DNA from: an uncultured Ramlibacter sp.
Lineage (GTDB): Bacteria > Pseudomonadota > Gammaproteobacteria > Burkholderiales > Burkholderiaceae_C
Direction: 5' to 3'
Length of the DNA: 64,000 nucleotides
NCBI RefSeq assembly: GCF_936925435.1
Contig: NZ_CAKZHQ010000020.1
Coordinates: 1 to 64,000, forward strand
The translations under genes were made by a program, and so were the position numbers. Positions 21,472-28,978 of this stretch are shown here, piece after piece; within the stretch, counting starts at the first letter, position 1; the number at the start of each line of letters is the position of its first letter. The notes under the pieces were generated by a model. That model was not told the origin of the DNA, made no database searches, and was given only the letters and a program-made list of their open reading frames with translations.

Positions 21472-21825
21472 ATGAAACTCGTCAACGCTTGCTCAGCCCT
21501 GGTGCTGGCCGCCATATTCGCAGGGCCCGCTCTGGCTCAGGGCCCCGCCAACCCCGAAATGGTGCCGCCCGGCACGTCACTGCCGCCTGCTAAGGCCAAA
21601 GCCACCGCCGACGAGAAGGCGCTGGGTAAGGCACAACGCAAGCAAACCGGCGCCGCCGCCGCCAAGGAAGATCAACACGCCGAAGGCGATCCTCGCCCCG
21701 AAGCGAGCGCAAAGGTCACTAAGGCCGATCGCCAAACAGCCCGCGCCGAGCGCAAGGCTGAGAGCCGCCGCGCCAACAAGGCCGGGGAGATCACCTCCAA
21801 GGGCGAAATTGGCAGCGTGAAGTAG
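21472..21825 (+). CDS. Small exported Lys/Ala-rich protein
   Basis: 117 residues with a clear signal peptide (MKLVNACSALVLAAIFAGPALAQ, cleavage after ALA). The mature part is low complexity, alternating Ala, Lys, Glu and Arg (KADRQTARAERKAESRRANKAGE), probably disordered or helical in the periplasm. Similar hypothetical proteins are common in Burkholderiales. No function can be given. The gene is followed directly by a good intrinsic terminator. Confidence 0.65.
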   Translation: MKLVNACSALVLAAIFAGPALAQGPANPEMVPPGTSLPPAKAKATADEKALGKAQRKQTGAAAAKEDQHAEGDPRPEASAKVTKADRQTARAERKAESRRANKAGEITSKGEIGSVK

Positions 21826-21831
21826 CGCTAC

Positions 21832-21862
21832 GGCCGCCTGGCTCCTAGGCGGCCTCTTTCTT
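21832..21862 (+). terminator. Rho-independent terminator
   Basis: GGCCGCCT (21832-21839) pairs with AGGCGGCC (21847-21854) around a 7-base loop and is followed by TCTTTCTT. It begins 7 bases after the stop of the small exported protein. Confidence 0.8.
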
Positions 21863-22478
21863 CCCACCGGCAACCGCAGGCACCGCCAAAGCGGCTATGC
21901 CCACCTCCACGCGGCCTCCCTCTCTGCCCGAGCCCCCTCGCCGCCGTCTCTATTTTTTCAGCGCAAGACCAGGCGTTATCCACACCTGACACCATCGTCT
22001 GGAAATGCGACTGCGCGCGCACCATGAGAATCCGTAGGCACTGCTTCGTGAGCCCACTGCAGCCGCCGCCAGCGGCTACGAGACTATTCCCGCCATTTCC
22101 TTCCTCAAACCATAAGCGCACGCAAAGGTACCCGTAGTGAGAAAAAGCATGCGCGGCCCTTGTCGGGATTTAAGAGGAGGGGACGAGACAACTCCGGCAA
22201 GGTTGATGCCGCGCATGCTGAAACTTTGGAAGAACTCAGGCCATGATGCGGCAGCTGCCGAACTTTCGCCACCACCCCTGGGGGAATCAGCTCCTGACCA
22301 GAAGGGTTAGGTATCCTGGATGCAAGCACGGTCCAGCGTCCCGATGCAGCGGTCACGCCGAAGCGGCGTCGCATCCTCGCGAGCGTTCCAGCAAGAGGAT
22401 GTGCGGGGACTCGCGCCAAGGAGGGAGGCTCAAACAGAGCAGGGGATCCAAAGTGGCCTCTTAACTCCTGGAGCGGCT
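21863..22478. other. Gene-free stretch
   Basis: No ORF with plausible coding character or ribosome site on either strand. TCCTGGAG at 22466-22473 is the likely ribosome site of the next gene. Confidence 0.4.
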
Positions 22479-22937
22479 ATGCAAATGAATTTCCTTAAAG
22501 CGTCACGGCCCGCACCGGAATCCGGCAACGCCACAACCGATGCAGACGCCGACTTCATGTTCATGCTTGACGGCTACCGGGCTAGCGGCGGTATTGTTCG
22601 TGCCGACGAGATGCCCAGCGTGCTCAGGTCGCAGCATGGTGCTGAGATCAAGGACATCGCCCGATGGATCGCCGCCCGGCACGTGGTGTACCTCTATTGG
22701 GCCGGCAACTATTGGCTGCCCGCGTTTCAGTTCGACCGCCACGATAGGCAACCTAAAAGGGAACTGCGGCCAATTTTGGCGCAACTCGCCCCGGCCTTTG
22801 ATGAATGGGATACAGCCGTCTGGTTCTCGCGTCCCAACCCCTGGCTTTCAGGTGAAGTACCGGCGAACCTTCTGTCGAGCCATGCAACAGACGTTGAGGA
22901 AGCCGCGCGCGCAGACAGGTTCGCACGCAGGGGATAG
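22479..22937 (+). CDS. MbcA/ParS-type toxin-binding-domain protein without a visible toxin
   Basis: 152 residues from an ATG with GGAG six bases upstream. The C-terminal part (YWLPAFQFDRHDRQPKRELRPILAQLAPAFDEWDTAVWFSRPNPWLSGEVPANLLSSHATDVEEAA) follows the Xre/MbcA/ParS antitoxin toxin-binding pattern: W..P.FQF, a W..A.WF helix, PN..L.G..P. The N-terminal half (IKDIARWIAARHVVYLYWAGN) replaces the usual Xre helix-turn-helix. No RES-domain toxin follows; the next 320 bases hold only a doubtful 56-codon ORF. Orphan antitoxin-like regulator is the best description. Confidence 0.6.
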   Translation: MQMNFLKASRPAPESGNATTDADADFMFMLDGYRASGGIVRADEMPSVLRSQHGAEIKDIARWIAARHVVYLYWAGNYWLPAFQFDRHDRQPKRELRPILAQLAPAFDEWDTAVWFSRPNPWLSGEVPANLLSSHATDVEEAARADRFARRG

Positions 22938-23264
22938 GCACGCCATTGAGTCATGCCTATCTGCACCCCACGTGCCGCAACACGGCTGCATGCCGCGCAG
23001 CGCATACCTCGTGACACGGGATGCGCAAGTAGCCATCTTTTGGCTGGCATCCGCGCCCGAGGGAGGCACCAGCGTCAGGACGAGCGAACCCCACCAGAGC
23101 CTGATGCGCAACTTGTGGGGCGCGCTGATGTCGCTCTTTGTCGACGAAGAATGGCTCTAGCGGCAGGTCTGACACGTCGACTACGGCGTGGCGCTTTGGG
23201 AGGCTGTGCTTCCGTAAGGCCTACCAGATCAGATCAACGTGAAACTGGACACTCAGATTGCCCC
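22938..23264. other. Spacer with a doubtful small ORF
   Basis: An ATG at 22990 opens 56 codons to 23160 (product begins MPRSAYLVTRDAQVAIFWLA) without a ribosome site or recognised domain. Nothing else supportable. Confidence 0.25.
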
Positions 23265-23951
23265 TCAGTGCTTAACTGAGAGCGCATTGAAGTGCGCCGT
23301 TTCATGGGGCGCACCCGTCCCCTGCACTTCAACGAGCCCGCGTTCACTGGCAATGCAGATCGCCTTGGTGCGGCTGCTCGCGCCGAGTTTGCACATGACG
23401 GACTTCACGTGGGTTTTCACAGTCCCGATCGCAATGTCCAGGCGGCGTGCAATCTGCTTGTTGCATTCACCATGAGCCAGCAGCGCCAGGACCTCCTGCT
23501 CCCTGCCGGTCAGTAATTCACGTCCGAAACTGCTAGCCATGCGGTCGATAACGATCTTGCTGAGGTATCGCTGACCTCGCGCCAACGTGAGCAATGCTTC
23601 AATGAGTTCGGCTGCCGAACATGCGGGAGACAGGTAACCCCGCACGCCCTTTTCCAGCGCTTGCCGAATTTCCTGTTCGCGGTCGCGGCCGCTCAACACA
23701 AGGATATGGCGAGTAGCAACACCCGGTGAACTGGAGCACGATCTGAACGCATGGGCCAGCAACATTCCCCGCTCGTAATCGGTGATGACCACTTCACCGC
23801 TGCTCACGGCCGCCAAGGCATCCCAGTCGTCGTCCACCACCTTGGCATCCAGGCTCGAATGCCCGCGAAGAACACCCTCGATGCCAAGCGCCAGGAGCGA
23901 TTCGGGAAGTGCAATGCACACGGAAAGGGGAGTGGATCCGGCAAGTCTCAT
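23265..23951 (-). CDS. LuxR/NarL-type response-regulator-like transcription factor
   Basis: 228 residues from the ATG at 23951 (MRLAGSTPLSVCIALPESLL); the frame runs upstream to 24125 without a ribosome site. The receiver-like N-terminus keeps an aspartate at the phospho-acceptor strand (VVITDYERGM) and a serine after the fourth strand (VLSGRD), but the usual conserved lysine is replaced in RGYLSPAC. The C-terminal LuxR helix-turn-helix is intact: LLTGREQEVLALLAHGECNKQIARRLDIAIGTVKTHVKSVMCKLGASSRTKA. No sensor kinase is nearby. A 17-bp direct-repeat operator lies about 80 bases upstream. Close relative of the 35175 regulator. Confidence 0.85.
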   Translation of the reverse strand: MRLAGSTPLSVCIALPESLLALGIEGVLRGHSSLDAKVVDDDWDALAAVSSGEVVITDYERGMLLAHAFRSCSSSPGVATRHILVLSGRDREQEIRQALEKGVRGYLSPACSAAELIEALLTLARGQRYLSKIVIDRMASSFGRELLTGREQEVLALLAHGECNKQIARRLDIAIGTVKTHVKSVMCKLGASSRTKAICIASERGLVEVQGTGAPHETAHFNALSVKH

Positions 23952-24031
23952 GGCGCCCTCTTGGGTTCCTGGGGAACCGACGATCGGCTCCCACCTTGTT
24001 GCCATGGTCGCGCGACTCGTGGGGTTGTCGC

Positions 24032-24048
24032 AAGTTAAACACGGTAAA
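24032..24048 (-). promoter_or_regulatory. Direct-repeat operator, copy 1
   Basis: Minus strand reads TTTACCGTGTTTAACTT: two TTWACCG-like heptamers whose starts are 10 bases apart. It lies 81 bases upstream of the LuxR-type gene ending at 23265. Confidence 0.55.
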
Positions 24049-24196
24049 ACTTGAAGCTGCGCGGGCCGGTCATCGCGCGCGCCCGCCGTCACGCGCGGAC
24101 CGTTGACCAATGGATGGGTTCGCATTAACTCCTAAGGATGAGGCGATCTGCAGGGTCGGCAAGGAGACTTCGGGAACCACCCACCGGAGACCTTCC

Positions 24197-24889
24197 ATGA
24201 CGCAGCCAATCCAATGGGGCCATGCGCCCTCCACTTCTCAACGCCCAGCCGGCGCACAGCAGCCCGGCAGATGGCATCGCCTCGCGGCATCGTTCGCCAT
24301 ATTTTTAGGTCTGGCAGTCCATGCCGCTGCCCCTGCGCCGATCGATGCGCCGGCCGGAACCTATGTCCTCGAAAAGACCCATGCAAGCCTGACCTGGCGG
24401 ATCCGGCACATGGGACTGTCCAACTACACCGCGAGGTTCAAAAGCTTCGACGCTACATTGCAGTTCGATCCGGAAAATTTCTCTCGCAGTTCGGTTGAAG
24501 CCAGTGTGGATCTGGAATCCGTCGAGACGGATTTCGTCCCTACGCAAGGCAGAGACTTTAATGCGGAACTGCGCAGCGCACCCTTCTTCAACGTCGCCAA
24601 GTTCCCACGCGCGATATTCGTTTCGAAGAGGGTGACACGCACTGGTGCTCGAACGATGCGTGTCGATGGCGACTTCACGCTGCTTGGCGTGACGCAGCCC
24701 CTCAGCCTGGACGTCACTCTCGGCGGCTCGATGCGCTCGCATCCTTTCGCCAAGGTGGCCGCGCTGGGTTTTTCGGCGACGGCGAGCGTGCCGCGGCTGG
24801 CATTCGGACTCAATCCCCCGCCGATTCAGCAAGGTGTGGGAACGCAAGCGGACATCGCGATCGAGGCCGAGTTCCTCCGCGCGCCCTGA
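24197..24889 (+). CDS. YceI-family periplasmic protein
   Basis: 230 residues, starting at 24197 with GGAGA nine bases upstream. A hydrophobic export segment (RLAASFAIFLGLAVHAAA, about residues 28-45) precedes a YceI lipocalin-like barrel. Family marks are GTYVLEKTHASLTWRIRHMGLSNYTARFKSFDATLQFDPEN, then RDFNAELRSAPFFNVAKFPRAIFVSKRV and DGDFTLLGVTQPLSLDV. YceI proteins bind isoprenoid or amphiphilic ligands in the periplasm. The amidohydrolase gene starts 13 bases after its stop, so the two form an operon. Confidence 0.9.
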   Translation: MTQPIQWGHAPSTSQRPAGAQQPGRWHRLAASFAIFLGLAVHAAAPAPIDAPAGTYVLEKTHASLTWRIRHMGLSNYTARFKSFDATLQFDPENFSRSSVEASVDLESVETDFVPTQGRDFNAELRSAPFFNVAKFPRAIFVSKRVTRTGARTMRVDGDFTLLGVTQPLSLDVTLGGSMRSHPFAKVAALGFSATASVPRLAFGLNPPPIQQGVGTQADIAIEAEFLRAP

Positions 24890-24902
24890 ATTCGAGGTCA
24901 CC

Positions 24903-26870
24903 ATGACATTCAACCAACTTGATCGGCGCGGGTTCCTGCGCTCCGCCTCCGCTTTCGGCCTGACCGCGATGGGCGGTCCGCTTCCTGCCTATGCGGCGGG
25001 AACGCGCTCGACGCCGGACCTCATCCTGAAGAACGGCCGCATCACGACGCTGGACGTCGCCACTCCCGAAGCCACTGCCATCGCGATGCTGGACGGAAAG
25101 ATCGTCGCTGTCGGTAGCGACGCGGAAGTGGCCCAACTGGGCGACGCCACCTCAAGGGTGGTAGACCTGCAGCGAGCTCGCGTGATTCCGGGCCTCATCG
25201 ACTCCCACACGCACGTCATCCGCGGCGGCTTGAACTACAACCTGGAGTTGCGCTGGGACGGCGTTCGCAGCTTGAGGACAGCGCTGGAAATGCTGCGTGC
25301 CCAGGCACGCGACACGCCACCGCCGCAGTGGGTGCGAGTTGTCGGTGGCTGGAGCGAAATGCAGTTCGAAGAAAAGCGCATGCCCACGCTGAAAGAAATT
25401 AACGAGGCGGCACCGGACACGCCGGTGTTCGTACTGAACCTCTACAACCAGGCTTTTCTCAACCGTGCCGCGCTGCGCGTGGTGGGATACACCCGCGATA
25501 CGCCGCAGCCCCCAGGGGCCATCATCGAGCGCGATGCGCGTGGCGAGCCTACTGGCCTGCTGCTGGCCGAGCCCAATGCTTTCGTCCTCTACAACACGCT
25601 AGCCAAGGGTCCGAGGCTCAATCCTGAGGACCAAGTCAATTCCACACTGCATTTCATGCGTGAGGAAAACCGCCTCGGCGTTACCTCGGTCGGCGACGCG
25701 GGAGGCGGGTTTCAGAGCTATCCTGAGGATTACGGTGTCATCGAGCAACTTGGCCGGGAAGGCCGCCTAACTCTTCGGATCGCCTACAACCTGTTCCCTC
25801 AGAAGGCTAAGTCGGAGCTTGACGACATGCGACGCTGGGTCGCCAGCGGCCGTCCGGGCGACGGATCGGACATGTACCGCTTGAACGGCGCCGGCGAGAT
25901 GCTCGCCTTCTCGGCCGCGGACTTCGAGGACTTCATGGTGCCCCGGCCTGAGATGCCTGCGGATATGGAGGCGGATCTGGAGGGTATCGTCCGCTTCCTG
26001 GCGGGTAACGGCTGGCCATGGCGGATGCACGCCACCTACGAGCAGACGATCACACGGGCGCTCGACGTCTTCGAGAAGGTGCACCGAGACATCCCTATCG
26101 ACCGCCTGGGGTGGCTGTTCGACCATTGCGAGACCGTGACCCCCGCAAGCCTTGAGCGGATCAAGAAGCTGGGCGGCGGCGTGGCCATCCAGAATCGGAT
26201 GTCTATGCAGGGCGACTACTTCGTCCGGCGCTACGGCCTCGCGGCCGCGGCCCAGACACCTCCGGTCAAAAGGATGCTGGAGATGGGATTGCCCGTGGCG
26301 CTGGGGACGGACGCCACCCGTGTGAACAGCTACAACCCGTGGCAGGCGCTGTACTGGCTTGTTTCCGGGCGCAGCATCGGCGGCACTGAACTTTATCCAG
26401 AAGACCGCCGCCTGAGCCGGATGGCTGCACTCAGACTCATGACGGCTGACGGCGCCTGGTTCTCACGAGAATCCGGTCTCAAAGGCGTTCTGCGCCCCGG
26501 TGCGTATGCAGACCTCGCGGTGCTCGACCGCGACTATTTCACCGTCGCGCAAGACCAAATCCAAGACATCGTCTCGGTGCTCACCGTCGTCGCCGGCAAG
26601 ATCGTTTACGGCGGCGGCCGCTACGCACCGCTCGCGCCACCGATTCCACCGGTCTCGCCAACCTGGTCACCAGTTCGAAAGTACGGCGGCTACAGCGCGC
26701 GCGCACCCGGCAGGCAAGGCCACAACGCTCGTGCGTACGCTGCGATGTGCGACTGCAACTCCCGTTGCATGGTGCATGCGCATGATCATTTCCAGGCGGC
26801 GGCAGCAACTGTTCCGGCGGCAGACCCTAGGGCATTCTGGGGTGCACTCGGTTGTAGCTGCAACGTTTGA
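24903..26870 (+). CDS. Exported amidohydrolase (amidohydrolase-3 / YtcJ-like)
   Basis: 655 residues. The N-terminus has a Tat-type signal (DRRGFLRSASAFGLTAMG...AYAAG). The catalytic barrel shows GLIDSHTHVIRGG (metal histidines, about 98-110), GVTSVGDAG, WRMHATYEQT, WLFDHCETVT and GTDATRVNSYNPW with the metal aspartate near 480. Composite-domain strands flank it (DLILKNGRITTLD and GAYADLAVLDRDYFTV). The cysteine/histidine-rich C-terminal tail (MCDCNSRCMVHAHDH) is typical of the long members. The likely role is hydrolysis of an amide or cyclic amide in the periplasm; substrate unknown. Operon with the YceI gene. Confidence 0.9.
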   Translation: MTFNQLDRRGFLRSASAFGLTAMGGPLPAYAAGTRSTPDLILKNGRITTLDVATPEATAIAMLDGKIVAVGSDAEVAQLGDATSRVVDLQRARVIPGLIDSHTHVIRGGLNYNLELRWDGVRSLRTALEMLRAQARDTPPPQWVRVVGGWSEMQFEEKRMPTLKEINEAAPDTPVFVLNLYNQAFLNRAALRVVGYTRDTPQPPGAIIERDARGEPTGLLLAEPNAFVLYNTLAKGPRLNPEDQVNSTLHFMREENRLGVTSVGDAGGGFQSYPEDYGVIEQLGREGRLTLRIAYNLFPQKAKSELDDMRRWVASGRPGDGSDMYRLNGAGEMLAFSAADFEDFMVPRPEMPADMEADLEGIVRFLAGNGWPWRMHATYEQTITRALDVFEKVHRDIPIDRLGWLFDHCETVTPASLERIKKLGGGVAIQNRMSMQGDYFVRRYGLAAAAQTPPVKRMLEMGLPVALGTDATRVNSYNPWQALYWLVSGRSIGGTELYPEDRRLSRMAALRLMTADGAWFSRESGLKGVLRPGAYADLAVLDRDYFTVAQDQIQDIVSVLTVVAGKIVYGGGRYAPLAPPIPPVSPTWSPVRKYGGYSARAPGRQGHNARAYAAMCDCNSRCMVHAHDHFQAAAATVPAADPRAFWGALGCSCNV

Positions 26871-27013
26871 GTTGAGCTTCGCTTTCCCGGTGACAGAGTC
26901 ACCCACCTCTTACCTTCCAACGCCTTGGCTGCTTGCCACGCAGCGGCCCCGGCTGCGGAGGCGGCCCGGCGGCAAGTCGTCCCACGCTGCACGCAAGAAA
27001 GGAATCATTACCG

Positions 27014-27421
27014 ATGTCGCAGAAAAGTCCTCACCTTCATCGTCGTCCTAAGAGCAGCAAAATCCCGGAAGGTTCATGGGGAGCAAGCTCGTCCATTTTC
27101 TCCGTGTGGCTTCGCCTGCTGGCAGGCATCGCCACAGCCTTGATGCAGATTTCCACACCGGCTGCAGCTGACGACATCACCATCGACACGGCCCCGTTCC
27201 AGTCTTCAGCCACTCGCGCGGAGGTTCGCGCGCAGCTGCAACAGTTCAAGAAGGCCGGTCCTCCGCCATGGAGCATTTCCTACAATCCGCTGCAGGGATT
27301 CAAGAGCACCAGGAGCAGGGAGGAAGTCAGGCGTGAGATGGCTGCGTCCCGCGATGAGATGAGGGCCCTTTACGGGGAAGACAGCGGCTCGATCATTCTG
27401 CGTCAGCCGGTGCCGCGTTGA
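27014..27421 (+). CDS. DUF4148-type exported small protein
   Basis: 135 residues from MSQKSPHLHRR; the frame is open from 26933. A basic N-terminus and hydrophobic stretch (SVWLRLLAGIATALMQISTPAAAD) form a signal peptide. The mature part contains SATRAEVRAQLQQFKKAGPPPW, the DUF4148 signature common in Burkholderiales, and a second REEVRREMAASRDEM repeat. Function unknown. A short GC-rich inverted repeat (27432-27449) follows the stop. Confidence 0.7.
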   Translation: MSQKSPHLHRRPKSSKIPEGSWGASSSIFSVWLRLLAGIATALMQISTPAAADDITIDTAPFQSSATRAEVRAQLQQFKKAGPPPWSISYNPLQGFKSTRSREEVRREMAASRDEMRALYGEDSGSIILRQPVPR

Positions 27422-27981
27422 TCCTCGGTGCGGGCCGGGCTGGGCCCGTCCCTATTTGTCCCAACTCGTCCGGTTGGATTTGCCGCGTTGTTGCCTCGAG
27501 TTAGGTGCGCTGGCACTCCCACTGCTGGCTCGCGAGTTACATGCGCCATTCTGAACAAGGGTGGGCATCGTCAAGGAAGATGACTAGCGAATCGCAGCCA
27601 TCTCATTCGCGTTCGATCGCTTCGTGGTACTTCCATTGCATCAGATGCTCATGAGAGGCGACGCCCCCGTGCGGTGAGGAAGGCACTCGGGAACGACGCA
27701 CCTTACATCCCTGCAGTTTGACCGAGTTCGGCTCCTCAGGCATTTGGGCTGTCTGAACCCATGGATGCCGTGCACTGCCCCCAATTGCCAGTCACAGCCG
27801 CATGCAAAACCAACTTGCCGGACTCCGTGTGTGCACGCTGCCGCGCATCGATCTGACAGGGTGGGCTCCTCGACGTACTTCCTTTTCCCGACCCCCTCAC
27901 CACCTCTTCGCGTGTATCCGTCCGATCTTCTGACAGCCAATATCGCCATGCCTTCGCAACCACCCGTTTCAGGAGATTTTC
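27422..27981. other. Gene-free stretch
   Basis: 560 bases without a credible ORF. CAGGAG (27969-27974) before 27982 is the ribosome site of the next gene. Confidence 0.5.
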
Positions 27982-28746
27982 ATGGACAACGCATACACCC
28001 CGACCCGCCGAAATCTGCTTGTCGCCGCCACCGCGGCGGCAGGCGCGAGTTCCGCCGCAATAGCGGCAGTCCCTGCCAAAGCCGGCTCCAAGGCAAGCGT
28101 CCTTGCGACCGGGGGCGGACAGGCCCTGTTCAACCCCGCCGATTGCGTGCTCCTCCTGCTGGACCACCAGACTGGCCTGTTCCAGACCGTCAAGGACATC
28201 GCGATCGACGATCTCCGCCGCAACACGGCGATGCTGGCGAAAATGGCCACACTGCTGAAGATTCCCGTCATCACGACGGCGTCTGAGCCTAACGGACCGA
28301 ACGGCCCGCTTATGCCGGAGATCCACGAATTCGCCCCCCACGCCGTCTACGTTCCGCGCAAAGGTGAAGTGAACGCCTGGGACAACGGCGATTTCGTCAG
28401 AACCGTTCGGGCGACCGGCCGCAAGACCCTGATCATGGCTGGCGTCTGGACCAGTGTCTGCGTGATGTTTCCGGCTCTGGACGCCCAGGAGGCTGGATTC
28501 AACGTGTATGCGGTGATGGATGCCTCCGGAGATCCGAGCGAAATGGCTTCCCGCACGACGCTGGCCCGCCTTGTGCAGGGAGACGTCATTCCCACGACCG
28601 CTAATGCCGTACTCTGCGAGATGCACCGCACCTGGGCCCGCCCCGAAGCCGCGGAGCTCGCAAAGCTGTACATTCTCGCGGCGCCAAACTACGGCGCCGT
28701 GTTCGAAAGCTACCAGAAGGCGCAAGAGGCCGCCCGTTCCAAGTGA
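27982..28746 (+). CDS. Exported isochorismatase-family cysteine hydrolase
   Basis: 254 residues. The twin-arginine start (TPTRRNLLVAATAAAGASSAA) suggests Tat export. The isochorismatase triad is visible: D61 (LLLLDHQTGLF), K127 (VPRKGEVNAW) and C160 (GVWTSVCVM). The family hydrolyses amides or vinyl ethers (nicotinamide, isochorismate, biuret); several annotated relatives are called YcaC-like. It stands alone with CAGGAG seven bases before the ATG and faces the convergent regulator gene at 28979. Substrate cannot be predicted. Confidence 0.87.
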   Translation: MDNAYTPTRRNLLVAATAAAGASSAAIAAVPAKAGSKASVLATGGGQALFNPADCVLLLLDHQTGLFQTVKDIAIDDLRRNTAMLAKMATLLKIPVITTASEPNGPNGPLMPEIHEFAPHAVYVPRKGEVNAWDNGDFVRTVRATGRKTLIMAGVWTSVCVMFPALDAQEAGFNVYAVMDASGDPSEMASRTTLARLVQGDVIPTTANAVLCEMHRTWARPEAAELAKLYILAAPNYGAVFESYQKAQEAARSK

Positions 28747-28978
28747 ACCGCTGTCTGCCATCCGGGAAACGCCGGTAACCGGTCCTTGGCGACTTACCCC
28801 TCGATCCGGTTGAACGCTTCAGGGCCGACTGGCGGCGCGCACGGGGCGGTCCAGTCGGTCCTGCCATATTCGGTGGGCCAAACACCGCGGCCGCTTACGC
28901 TCAAAAAAATAGGGCGCTTCAAACACTCGCGAGAGGCAGCCAAAGCCGCATCCCTGGCGCTGCCGCGCCCGGTCTGCA

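Noticed and set aside
22937..23160. RES-type toxin after the ParS-like gene
   Set aside because: The only ORF is 56 codons, lacks a ribosome site and has no RES motifs.
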